This document shows positions 29,982-39,554 of a stretch of DNA of 64,000 nucleotides, piece by piece. Under the pieces are notes generated by a model. The model was given only the letters and a program-made list of their open reading frames with translations, had not been told where the DNA came from and ran no database searches. The stretch's first letter is position 1, and every line of letters begins with the position of its first letter. Source of the DNA: JADJRG01 sp964474905 (GTDB lineage: Bacteria > Myxococcota_A > Polyangia > Nannocystales > Nannocystaceae); the NCBI GenBank assembly GCA_964474905.1, contig CAYYUP010000005.1:102165-166164 (forward strand), in the 5' to 3' direction. A program made the position numbers and the translations under genes.

Positions 29982-31658
29982 GTGCGAAGGACCGTCGTTC
30001 TCTCTCTCCTCGGCACCACCCTCGACGCCACTTACGGCGATCGCTGGCAGCGCTGGCGGCCCAACGTCGACCTCTGCCGTCACGAACATGTGATCGTCGA
30101 TCGCCTCGAATTAATCTACCAAGGGAAGTGGCAACCCCTGCTCGAGATCACGGCGGCCGACATCGCCCAGGTCTCCCCTGAGACCCAAGTCTGCCCGCAC
30201 GAACTTGATCTGGGCGACCCCTGGGACTTTGAGAGCGTCTTCGCGGCGCTCCTCGACTTCGCCCAGCGCTACCCCTTTAAGCCCGACGATGAGGACTACC
30301 TGATCCACATCACCACCGGCACCCATGTCGCGCAGATCTGTCTCTTCTTGCTTTGCGAATCGCGACACCTGCCGGGAAGATTGTTGCAGACCGCACCGCC
30401 AAGCCCGAGACAGCGCCACGGACCCGGAAAATTTCGCATCATCGATCTCGATCTCTCGCGCTACGACATGCTCGCGACTCGATTTCACCGGGAGCGCGAG
30501 GCCAGCCTGTCGGCGCTGAAGGCCGGCATCGCCACTCAAAATCCAGGTTTCAACCGACTGATCGAACGCATCGAACGGGTCGCCCTGACCTCTCGCTCGC
30601 CGCTTCTGCTGAGCGGCCCAACCGGCGCGGGCAAGACTCGGCTCGCCCGTCGAATCTTCGATCTCAAGCGCGCGCGCAACCAAGTCGCGGGCTCCTTTGT
30701 CGAGCTCAACTGCGCGACACTGCGGGGAGATGGGGCGATGTCGGCGCTCTTTGGCCACATGCGCGGGGCCTTCACCGGCGCCGTCGCTGCCCGCCAAGGT
30801 GCGCTCAAGAGCGCTGATCAGGGCATGCTCTTCCTCGACGAAGTCGGCGAACTCGGCCTCGATGAGCAAGCGATGTTGCTGCGTGCCCTCGAGGATCACC
30901 GCTTCCTCCCGGTCGGCAGCGATCGCGAGGTCAAGAGCGACTTCCAGCTGATCGCCGGCACCAACCGCGACCTCCGTCGACGCGTCCACGAGGGGCTCTT
31001 TCGTGAGGACCTGCTGGCGCGGATCGACGTCTGGTCCTTCGTCCTGCCCGGCCTGCGCGAGCGACCCGAGGACATCGAGCCCAACCTCGACTACGAACTC
31101 GACCGTTGGACCCAACGTCACGGTCGGCGAGTGACAATGACCCGCGAGGCGAGACGTGATTTCCTCGATTTCTCTGTCGATGAGCGCTCGATCTGGGCGG
31201 GCAATTTTCGTGATCTGGCGGCGGCGATCGAACGCATGGCGACGCTCGCGATCGACGGCCGGATCGGCAAGGCCGAGGTCGCAGAAGAGACCCAGCGCTT
31301 GCGCTCGACCTGGTCCCTGGCGGCCCTTGATCGACCCGCAATAACCCCTGTGAGCTGCGCCCCTGCACCGCCAACAACGACCTCGCCCAGACGCGCAGAG
31401 GACGACCCAAGGGCCAGCCACGCCCTCTTAGAGCGCTTTTTAAGCACCGAGAAACTCGATACGATCGATCGTTTTAAGCGGAGCCAACTCGCCGATGTGC
31501 TGCGGGTCTGCCTCAGCGCCCGCAACCTCTCAGAGGCCGGGCGTCGGCTCTTCGCAGCCTCGCGTTCCCGCCGACGATCGGTCAACGACGCCGACCGCCT
31601 GCGCAAGTACCTCGCCCGTTTTGACCTCTGCTGGCAAGACCTGCACCCGGCTTTGTGA
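29982..31658 (+). CDS. rtcR: RtcR, sigma-54-dependent activator with N-terminal CARF-type sensor
   Basis: 558 aa from a GTG start. The N-terminal 180 residues are the RtcR sensor, a CARF-related domain (VVLSLLGTTLD, LIHITTGTHVAQICLFLL), thought to bind RNA-derived ligands with cyclic ends. The AAA+ domain follows: Walker A GPTGAGKT (about 212), the sigma-54 contact loop GAFTGA at about 262, and Walker B MLFLDEVGEL. The C-terminal 60 residues form a Fis-like helix-turn-helix (LADVLRVCLSARNLSEAGRRL). It should activate rtcBA when damaged RNA accumulates. It is divergent from rtcB with a 165-bp control region between. Confidence 0.95.
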   Translation: MRRTVVLSLLGTTLDATYGDRWQRWRPNVDLCRHEHVIVDRLELIYQGKWQPLLEITAADIAQVSPETQVCPHELDLGDPWDFESVFAALLDFAQRYPFKPDDEDYLIHITTGTHVAQICLFLLCESRHLPGRLLQTAPPSPRQRHGPGKFRIIDLDLSRYDMLATRFHREREASLSALKAGIATQNPGFNRLIERIERVALTSRSPLLLSGPTGAGKTRLARRIFDLKRARNQVAGSFVELNCATLRGDGAMSALFGHMRGAFTGAVAARQGALKSADQGMLFLDEVGELGLDEQAMLLRALEDHRFLPVGSDREVKSDFQLIAGTNRDLRRRVHEGLFREDLLARIDVWSFVLPGLRERPEDIEPNLDYELDRWTQRHGRRVTMTREARRDFLDFSVDERSIWAGNFRDLAAAIERMATLAIDGRIGKAEVAEETQRLRSTWSLAALDRPAITPVSCAPAPPTTTSPRRAEDDPRASHALLERFLSTEKLDTIDRFKRSQLADVLRVCLSARNLSEAGRRLFAASRSRRRSVNDADRLRKYLARFDLCWQDLHPAL

Positions 31659-31667
31659 ACCGATGGA

Positions 31668-31679
31668 CCTGTCGACAGG
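31668..31679. other. Perfect 12-bp palindrome between convergent genes
   Basis: CCTGTCGACAGG fills most of the 21-bp spacer between the rtcR stop and the sulfatase stop. Its position suggests a shared transcript end, but there is no T-tract. Confidence 0.35.
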
Positions 31680-33884
31680 CTATCGCGTCAGCAGGCGCTG
31701 GCCGAGGTTGCCCCTTGGCACAGATTTGAGATCCGATCGCAGGCGCTCAAAGACGGACCTCGCTGGCTCCTGGCCCAGGAAAAGCGGCGCCTTCTCCTGC
31801 GGATCCACGGCCCGATCGTAGAGTTCGTAGCTGCCTTCGATCGCGTTCTTCACCAAGAGGTGCTGGCCACTGCGCACGGCCTCGCGGAGAAAATGGCCCT
31901 GCGACGCTTTCTGGCTTAGAATCGCACAATAGATCGAACGCGGCGATGGCACCCTCGCGGGCTCAAATGCCGGAATCAGCAGGCTCTGACCGTCGAGTGG
32001 TACCTCGCGACCCAGACCGATGAGTTCGACGAGCGTCGGCAGCACATCGACGAGCGCAACCGGCATATCGACGCGCCGCGCCGAGACCCCCGGGATCCGC
32101 ACGAGCAACGGAACATGCACGCTCTCCTCGAAGCAGGTGCGCGCGTGGTAGCGACCGCCGTGCTCGAGAAACTCCTCACCGTGATCGGCGGTGATAATGA
32201 CCACCGTCTGGTCCCAACGTGGCGAGAGTCGCAGCGACTCGAGCATAAATCCGATGTGCCGATCGGTCGCCGCAATCTCCTGATCGTAATGGGCATAGGG
32301 GCCCTTCAATTCTTCGAAGTCCGGGGCTCGCAGGCTGTAGGGGCGATGCGGATCCTCAAAGTACACGGTCAGGAAATAGGGCGGCGGCGGCGACAACGGA
32401 TCGGCAAAGAGTCGATGAATAAAGGCCAATCCAGAATCGGCCGAACTCGCCGAGGCCCGCCGCCCGCCGCGGGTCTTGGGCAGCCTAGCGGAGGCGTCGA
32501 CGATCTCATCAAAGCCGCGTAGCAACCCCGGGAGACGCTCTTTAATGAAGACGGAGACGATGAACGCGCTCCGGTAGCCGCGTTCTCGCAGACGCTCCCC
32601 CAGGGTTGGCACGCTCGGTGAGAGGCTGAGTTTGCCGAGTTCGGGCTCCCAATCGACGGTCAGCGGCGAGCGACCGCTGAGCATGCTGGGGATCGAAAGC
32701 ATCGTCGCCGACGACTGGCTATAGGCAGCGGTAAATACCAGCGCCTCTTCGGCGAATTGATCGAGGTAGGGCGTCGTCCGCCGCTCGTAACCGAGGCCGC
32801 TAACATGATCCGCTCGCAGAGCATCGACAATGATCCAGACGACGTCGTAGTCGCGGACCCTATCGGCCATTTTAACCCCGAGAAAACGATTTTGAGGCTC
32901 GATTCCAGTGCTGAACTCGCTGTCGATTCCGTCGATTCCGTCGATTCCGTCGCAGTTTTCGTCGACACCATTACCCGGCACGTCGCGCGCGAGCGGAGAG
33001 ATCGCGGGGTCAAAGGGCGCACAGTCGCCGCCGCCTGCGAGCGCCGCAACGCCGTCCTGATCGACATCCGTCGCCCGGCGGATCAACTCGCGGCCGAGCC
33101 AGGGCCCGCGAGTCGCAATACCGATCGTTTGATAGAGTTTTGGACGCGACTCTGCGAGGGCGAGCACCGCAACGCTAACGAGCAACGCGAGCAGCAGAGC
33201 GAGGCGCCGAAAGGGTCGGGGCAGCCGTCTGCCGAGCGCCCCGACATAGACCTGGGCGCTGATAAAAAGGAGCCCAAACGGTGCCCACACGAGCACTCCC
33301 AGACGCGAACCAACACTGCTCAAAATGATGGACGAGCCGAGTACTCCGCCGAGTCCTGCGAGCACCAAAAGCCGCAGCTCCGGCCGAATCCACGGGAACG
33401 AGCGCCGCCGATCGAGCGCCGCCAAAGGGTTCACCAGGACACCGCCAAGCGCCACCCCGAGCGCCATCGCGAGCAAAACCCCGAGCCCCGAAACGAGCAA
33501 CCGAAGCCCGACCACAAGCTCGAGATCCGAGACACCCGTAAGGCGATCAAAGACCCACGCGAGACCGCCGACGTAGGCCAGGAGCGCGAGCCCCAGGCCC
33601 ACTGCGAAGGCCCTGCGAGCCACGAGCGCGGGTCGTCCCGAACCGAAAAATGGGCCCGTCAAACGCAGGGCTGCGGCGATCAGCACGTCGACGATCCACC
33701 GAGCCCCCCCCTGAATAACGCCGAAGAGCGCCCCTGCGAGCCCCGCCAACGCTGCCCCTAAGAGGATCCACAGCAACCCATCGAGGCCCGCAGAACCCTG
33801 CACAGCGATTCGCTGCGCTGCCTCTACTGCGCCGAAGAGCGCGCCCGTAGCCCAAGCGAGTGCGATGTGATCACGGAGGCGCAA
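31680..33884 (-). CDS. Membrane-anchored sulfatase/alkaline-phosphatase superfamily hydrolase
   Basis: 734 aa from an apparent TTG start. The first 250 residues hold about seven hydrophobic segments. Then comes a short MopE-like stretch (VDQDGVAALAGGGDCAPFDP, DENCDG), followed by GIDGIDGID. The hydrolase domain starts at about 345: VVWIIVDALRADHVSGLGYERRTTP, SQSSATMLSIPSMLSGRSP and VVIITADHGEEFLEHGGRYH, with the metal-binding D and H. No CxPxR formylglycine motif is seen, so it is not a classical sulfatase; a Thr/Ser nucleophile as in phosphoethanolamine or glycerol-phosphate transferases is more likely. Active outside the cytoplasm, substrate unknown. Confidence 0.8.
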   Translation of the reverse strand: MRLRDHIALAWATGALFGAVEAAQRIAVQGSAGLDGLLWILLGAALAGLAGALFGVIQGGARWIVDVLIAAALRLTGPFFGSGRPALVARRAFAVGLGLALLAYVGGLAWVFDRLTGVSDLELVVGLRLLVSGLGVLLAMALGVALGGVLVNPLAALDRRRSFPWIRPELRLLVLAGLGGVLGSSIILSSVGSRLGVLVWAPFGLLFISAQVYVGALGRRLPRPFRRLALLLALLVSVAVLALAESRPKLYQTIGIATRGPWLGRELIRRATDVDQDGVAALAGGGDCAPFDPAISPLARDVPGNGVDENCDGIDGIDGIDSEFSTGIEPQNRFLGVKMADRVRDYDVVWIIVDALRADHVSGLGYERRTTPYLDQFAEEALVFTAAYSQSSATMLSIPSMLSGRSPLTVDWEPELGKLSLSPSVPTLGERLRERGYRSAFIVSVFIKERLPGLLRGFDEIVDASARLPKTRGGRRASASSADSGLAFIHRLFADPLSPPPPYFLTVYFEDPHRPYSLRAPDFEELKGPYAHYDQEIAATDRHIGFMLESLRLSPRWDQTVVIITADHGEEFLEHGGRYHARTCFEESVHVPLLVRIPGVSARRVDMPVALVDVLPTLVELIGLGREVPLDGQSLLIPAFEPARVPSPRSIYCAILSQKASQGHFLREAVRSGQHLLVKNAIEGSYELYDRAVDPQEKAPLFLGQEPARSVFERLRSDLKSVPRGNLGQRLLTR

Positions 33885-33934
33885 ACGACAACCGACGCCT
33901 GTATACCAAAAAGCTAAACAGAAGCGATGGACGG

Positions 33935-34996
33935 CTAGGCCCGGATCCGAGAGCGATCGATCATGCCTTCGCGGAGAAAAAATTCGAAGGTCTCACGGAC
34001 TGCAGCGCGCATATCTGTCGACCGGTAGCCGAGTTCGTGCTCCGCTTTGGAGCAATCGCCGTGCCGGTGCATGCTCAGGATGTGCACGACCCCAGGCGTC
34101 AGACGCTGAGACACATTGGGGAAGTAGCGAGCGAGGGGTTTGGAATAAAGACTCGCCGCGCCGGCGATCAACCGCGGCGGCAGACGAAGACGCGGACGAC
34201 GGGCACCGCTCACCTCGCAAAAGAGGTCGAGCAGATCGTCAAGGGAGAGATACGAGGTGCTGAAAAGGTAACGCTGCCCCCGACGACCGCGACCCATCGC
34301 CAGCATATGGCCCTCGATCAGATCGGCGATGCTGACAAACTCCGAGCCCCCCGGAATGTAGGCCCGCATCTCGCCGTGGGCGGTGTCGATGAACGCACGA
34401 CCTTGCCTTGAGGGCAGGTAGTCGTAGGGCCCCAAGACACCGGTCGCAACGGCGATCACCGCGTCCAACCCGTCGACGACCGCCTTAAGGGTCTCGTGCT
34501 CGGCCAGGACCTTGGAGCGAGCGTAGGGCAGCCAGTCGGTGTAGGGATAAAAGGGCATGCCCTCATGGGCAGGTCGCGCAGGATCGTCGGGATCAAAGCC
34601 GATCGCCGAAAACGACCCGGTGAGCACCACCCGCTGCACATCACGCACGAGCGCCGCCTGCATAACGTTGCGGGTGCCGAGCACGTTGGTATCCCAGATC
34701 ACGCGGGCACCGGCGGCGCTCGGGCTCACCGTCGACACCTTGGCGCCGACATGAAATACCCGCGCACAACCTTCGACTGCCTGCGCCACCGCCTCGGGAT
34801 CACGGAGATCCGCACTGACAAGCTCGACATCCAGCCCATCAACGCCGCGGTTATTGGCGCCGGGCAGGACCATCGCCCGGACCTCGTGGCCGTCACTTAA
34901 AAGCCGGCGGACCAGGTTCGCGCCGACCAAGCCGGCAGCTCCGGTCACCAGCACCTTGCCCTCCGCGGGGAATGTCGCCTTCTCTGTCGAGCCCAT
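33935..34996 (-). CDS. NAD(P)-dependent extended SDR (epimerase/dihydroflavonol reductase-like)
   Basis: 353 aa from the ATG at 34996, which has GGAG at the right distance. The Rossmann motif KVLVTGAAGLVGANLVRRLL is at the N-terminus, with the active-site Tyr-x-x-x-Lys in PYARSK at about residue 170, and VFHVGAKVS in the usual fourth strand position. The family reduces carbonyls or epimerises nucleotide sugars or acts on isoprenoid/flavonoid-like substrates. The specific substrate cannot be named. It follows the CBS protein on the same strand but with 200 bp between. Confidence 0.85.
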   Translation of the reverse strand: MGSTEKATFPAEGKVLVTGAAGLVGANLVRRLLSDGHEVRAMVLPGANNRGVDGLDVELVSADLRDPEAVAQAVEGCARVFHVGAKVSTVSPSAAGARVIWDTNVLGTRNVMQAALVRDVQRVVLTGSFSAIGFDPDDPARPAHEGMPFYPYTDWLPYARSKVLAEHETLKAVVDGLDAVIAVATGVLGPYDYLPSRQGRAFIDTAHGEMRAYIPGGSEFVSIADLIEGHMLAMGRGRRGQRYLFSTSYLSLDDLLDLFCEVSGARRPRLRLPPRLIAGAASLYSKPLARYFPNVSQRLTPGVVHILSMHRHGDCSKAEHELGYRSTDMRAAVRETFEFFLREGMIDRSRIRA

Positions 34997-35195
34997 CGGC
35001 GCTCCGCCTACCATCCGCCGATGGATCACGACAAGCGCGAGGCGGAACATCGGTGCAGACAAGCGCGTCAACGTGGCACCGGTCACAGTTGCCCTGGCCG
35101 TAAGCGCCGGTTACGGTCGGATCAGCGCACCACCCTCAAGCCGCCTGTCGCGGATGGTTGTGTTTACCGATGTGTTGTCGCGCTCGCCTTGCCGG

Positions 35196-35594
35196 TCAGG
35201 CCTCGAGATAGTTGAGGAGTAGCGCAAGCGCGTCGATCGTCGTCACGATCCCGACCAACTTGCCGCCCTCCATCACCACCGCCGAACTCCTCTTTTGATC
35301 GACCATGATCTTGATCAGATCGACCAAAAATTCGTCGGGGCTGCAGACATGCGCGCCCTGGGTCATCGCCTGCTCGACCAAGACCTTGCTGGTATCGACG
35401 TTGGGGATCGAGTCGAGGATCGCCAGATCGCGAGCGCTTACGAGGCCGACGATATGCCCCGATTCAAAGACCGGGAGATGACGGATGCTGTGCTCGAACA
35501 TCCGCGCAGAGGCGTCGTCGATCGTCAGGTCATTGGGGATCGACACCGGTGTGGTGCTCATAACGTCGCGGACACGAAGTGACTGTACTTGCAT
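35196..35594 (-). CDS. Stand-alone CBS-domain pair protein
   Basis: 132 aa: two CBS repeats and nothing else (RVRDVMSTTPVSIPNDLTI, VGLVSARDLAIL; then VEQAMTQGAHVCSPDEFLV, VGIVTTIDALALLL). Such proteins bind AMP, ATP or SAM and regulate partner proteins. A GGAGAG site precedes the ATG. It is divergent from the poly-Thr glycosidase-like gene. Confidence 0.9.
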   Translation of the reverse strand: MQVQSLRVRDVMSTTPVSIPNDLTIDDASARMFEHSIRHLPVFESGHIVGLVSARDLAILDSIPNVDTSKVLVEQAMTQGAHVCSPDEFLVDLIKIMVDQKRSSAVVMEGGKLVGIVTTIDALALLLNYLEA

Positions 35595-35789
35595 GGTGCT
35601 CTCCGCGGCGGAGACAAACCTGAGATCGCGAACCTGCCCAGCCGCGAGGCCAACCTAACGGCCTCAAAGCAACAGGCCCAACGCAAATTATGCGCCACAA
35701 CGCTCACAAACAGCGTTCCTGAGGTAAATTTCAAAGAACACAGGCGCGAGATTGCCCGATGAACGCATTCGTGGTTGATTGCGCCCACC

Positions 35790-37124
<1,335 letters not shown>

Positions 37125-37148
37125 ACGCCGCAGGACACAGAGGACAGC

Positions 37149-37622
37149 ATGCACATTCGGTATACGCACACCAACATCGTCGCCGCGGATTGGCAGCGAC
37201 TCGCTCGCTTTTACGAACATGTGTTCGGCTGCACACGCCTGCCGCCACCGCGTGACCAATCCGGTGATTGGCTGGATCGGGGCACCGGCGTCGCAGGTGC
37301 ACATCTGCGCGGTGTACACCTGCGCCTCCCAGGTTGCGGTGCTGAGGGCCCGACCCTCGAGATCTATCAATACGATGCGATCGAGCCCTGTCCTCCGCCC
37401 GCCGCAAACCGCAAAGGCCTCGGCCATCTCGCCTTCGCCGTCGATGATGTCGACGCTGTTCTCGAAGCGGTGCTCGATCACGGAGGCGGGGCTCTCGGAG
37501 ACCTCTCGGAGACCTCTGTACCCGGAGTTGGCCATCTCCGCTTCGTCTACGCCCTAGACCCCGAAGGCAACATCATCGAGCTCCAACGCTGGATCCCACT
37601 AGGGAAATCAAGATCCCCGTGA
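37149..37622 (+). CDS. VOC superfamily protein (glyoxalase/dioxygenase-like)
   Basis: 157 aa. Typical vicinal-oxygen-chelate sequence: HIRYTHTNIVAADWQRLARFYEHVFGC at the start, then LEIYQYD and, at the second half, GLGHLAFAVDDVDAVLEAVLDHGG and FVYALDPEGNIIELQRW. A metal-binding His and Glu are in the usual places (THTN and IIELQ). Enzymes of this fold include glyoxalase I, fosfomycin resistance and ring-cleavage enzymes; the substrate is unknown. It starts 25 bp after the glycosidase-like gene and may be co-transcribed with it and the Hint protein. Confidence 0.85.
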   Translation: MHIRYTHTNIVAADWQRLARFYEHVFGCTRLPPPRDQSGDWLDRGTGVAGAHLRGVHLRLPGCGAEGPTLEIYQYDAIEPCPPPAANRKGLGHLAFAVDDVDAVLEAVLDHGGGALGDLSETSVPGVGHLRFVYALDPEGNIIELQRWIPLGKSRSP

Positions 37623-37649
37623 TCGCTGGCGTGCTACTCCTGCCGACCG

Positions 37650-38666
37650 ATGAGACCGAACGTGCGACTCCTGGCGGCGATCCTGTTGACGCTCGCGGCC
37701 TGCTCGCCCGAAAAACCTTACCTGCCCCCCACTGTCGTCGCCGAGCCTGCCGCTCCGACAAGCGCTCAAGGGGTCAAAGACATCAGGCACACCGAGGCTG
37801 CGGAGAACGCCCCGGCAGTCGACGCCCACTACCCGTGGAGCGAGCCCTTCGTCTTCGTCGAAGGCTGTTTTGAGAGCCGTGCTCCGAGCGAACACGCGGC
37901 CCGTCGACGCTGTCGCTCGCTCCGAAACTGCAAACACGAGCGCTCTCGCAGCGGTCGCAAGAGCTGCGATCTCAACGTCGTGCACGTGACGCCCGAGGAC
38001 CCGGTGAGCTACTGGACCGGCTGTCATTGGTCCCACGCAAAAAGCGCAGAAGAGGCCGCCGCGGCCTGTTTACGAAGCATTCGGGATATCGACTTCGGCC
38101 CCGATATCAGCGACTGGGGCCACCCGCAAGAGTGGGTCCTGGCGGTCACCGGTCCCTACCCTCGAAAGGTCGACATGGGCGGCTACGACGATCCCGAACG
38201 CTACCGCTACCTCACCTCCGACGGACTCTGGGTCGACGAGGTCTACGAGCCGCCCTGCTTCCCTGCAGGTACTGCAATCGCAACACCCGAGGGTGTACGT
38301 GCGATCGAGACCATCCGCCCCGGAGAAACCGTACTCGCCTACGATGCCGAGCAGAAGCGAGAGCGCCCAGTCCAGGTCCGCGTCGTCAAGCAGCGACTCG
38401 CCAACACGATCCTGGTCCTTCGAGCAGGTGATCGTGAGCTACGCGTGACCGCAAATCACCCGATCTACAGCGCAGATCGCGAGGCCTTTGTGGCCGCGGG
38501 CGAACTCCAGATCGGCGAGGCTCTTCTCCTTCGCGAGCGGGGATCCGTCGACCGCCGTATGATCACATCGATCCGCTCGCAGGCCGGCGCCGTCGAGGTC
38601 TTTGACCTCTCCTTGGGACCGCCACACACACACTTCGCGGGCGGTTTTTTCGTGCATAACTACTGA
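37650..38666 (+). CDS. Lipoprotein with C-terminal Hint (hedgehog/intein) domain
   Basis: 338 aa. Lipobox Leu-Ala-Ala-Cys at C18, then an N-terminal region of about 180 residues, Cys-rich (C73, C88, C94, C106, C125, C140), not recognised. From C203 to the last residue there is a Hint domain: PPCFPAGTAIATPEGVRAIE (nucleophile C203 at the splice junction), the TxxH motif T267-A-N-H270, and the C-terminal FFVHNY with H336-N337 as penultimate residues. The protein ends one residue after the Asn. Inteins and bacterial intein-like domains use Cys, TxxH and a C-terminal Asn to cleave or join the flanks; here the C-extein is a single Tyr. Self-cleavage that would release or modify the lipid-anchored N-domain is inference. 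Confidence 0.8.
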   Translation: MRPNVRLLAAILLTLAACSPEKPYLPPTVVAEPAAPTSAQGVKDIRHTEAAENAPAVDAHYPWSEPFVFVEGCFESRAPSEHAARRRCRSLRNCKHERSRSGRKSCDLNVVHVTPEDPVSYWTGCHWSHAKSAEEAAAACLRSIRDIDFGPDISDWGHPQEWVLAVTGPYPRKVDMGGYDDPERYRYLTSDGLWVDEVYEPPCFPAGTAIATPEGVRAIETIRPGETVLAYDAEQKRERPVQVRVVKQRLANTILVLRAGDRELRVTANHPIYSADREAFVAAGELQIGEALLLRERGSVDRRMITSIRSQAGAVEVFDLSLGPPHTHFAGGFFVHNY

Positions 38667-38686
38667 GCACATCGGACTCTGTACAT

Positions 38687-38721
38687 AAAAAAGCTGCCTC
38701 TCCGAAGTCCGGAGAGACAGC
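38687..38721 (-). terminator. Rho-independent terminator of the leftward zinc-ribbon gene
   Basis: On the minus strand GCTGTCTCTCCG pairs with CGGAGAGGCAGC (12 bp, one T.G wobble) around a 5-nt loop and is followed by TTTTTT. It lies between the convergent stops at 38666 and 38745 and probably ends the leftward transcript. Confidence 0.85.
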
Positions 38722-38744
38722 CAAATCACAAGAGGACTCAGGTC

Positions 38745-39457
38745 CTAGCCGCCACTCGAGCCGCTAGAGCTTGCGTCTGTCGTGCTAGCGTCGGTCGTGC
38801 CCGTGGTCGCGTCGGTCGTGCCCGTGGTCGCGTCGGTCGTGCCCGTGNNNNNNNNNNNNNNNNNNNNNNNNNNNNNNNNNNNNNNNNNNNNNNNNNNNNN
38901 NNNNNNNNNNNNNNNNNNNNNNNNNNNNNNNNNNNNNNNNNNNNNNNGGTCGTGCCCGTGGTCGCGTCGGTCGTGCCCGTGGTCGCGTCGGTCGTGCCCG
39001 TGGTCGCGTCGGTCGTGCCCGTGCTCGCGTCGGTCGTGCCCGTGCTCGCGTCGGTCGTGCCCATGGTCTCGTCGGTCGTGCTCGAACTCGTATCCGGCGA
39101 GGTCTCGGTTGTCTCGACGATACCGTCGGCTCCGTCACAATTTTGGTCGATACCGTCGCCCTCAGGATCGTTTGCGTCCGGGTGGATGTTCGGATCGTTG
39201 TCGTCGCAGTCATCGAGAATATCGCCGCCGCAACTCACTTTGTAACCGTCGCCGTCGTTGTCCTCGCCGCAAGGTCCCCCCCCGTAGCAGGCCATCAGCG
39301 TCAGAGCGAACATGCCCGTAGAGGCCGCCGCAAGGATCTTGCCGCCGATCCGGCGCCCGTTTAGCGGCGCCGGAGCTGCAGCTCCACAGTGCGGACAAAC
39401 GGACTCGGCGGAGGGCAAGAACCCGTCGCAAGACTGGCAAGAGTTAAGCGTCGTCAT
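38745..39457 (-). CDS. Zinc-ribbon, MopE-motif and heptad-repeat membrane protein, interrupted by a gap
   Basis: The ATG at 39457 follows GGGCGGGACC. N-terminal zinc ribbon C7-x2-C10, C21-x2-C24, then a hydrophobic helix (about 40-62) ending MACYGGGPC, then a MopE-type calcium/metal-binding-like stretch (DGDGYKVSCGGDILDDCDDNDPNIHPDA, in parts, and DQNCDG), and a Thr/Asp/Ser stalk of TGTTDA(T/S) repeats. A 100-N run lies in the stalk. The 13 nt GGTCGTGCCCGTG are found at both edges; merging them restores the frame, giving about 199 aa ending SSSGSSGG. Copy number may be wrong by whole 21-nt units. Function unknown. Confidence 0.75.
38782..39061 (-). repeat. 21-bp tandem repeats encoding TGTTDA(T/S), with gap 2 inside
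   Basis: At least eight units of 21 bp run head to tail, each coding Thr-Gly-Thr-Thr-Asp-Ala-Thr or -Ser. Unit sequences are nearly identical. The 100-N gap (38848-38947) splits them. Confidence 0.85.
38848..38947. other. Gap 2: 100 N with 13-nt identical flanks
   Basis: Both sides carry GGTCGTGCCCGTG. Removing the Ns and one 13-nt copy (113 nt) puts the stop-proximal part in frame with the start. Because the flanks are tandem repeats, any number of extra 21-nt units is also compatible. Confidence 0.9.
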
Positions 39458-39554
39458 GGTCCCGCCCACGATACACAAACAAACAACGCCCGTCCGCCGC
39501 CAAATACCCTCCCCTCCGTCAGTTTACGGGCGAGCCATCGGTTATCCTCGCGCG

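Noticed and set aside
38782..39061. Regular repeats that could be mistaken for a CRISPR array
   Set aside because: They are contiguous 21-bp units without spacers and encode TGTTDA(T/S) in frame.
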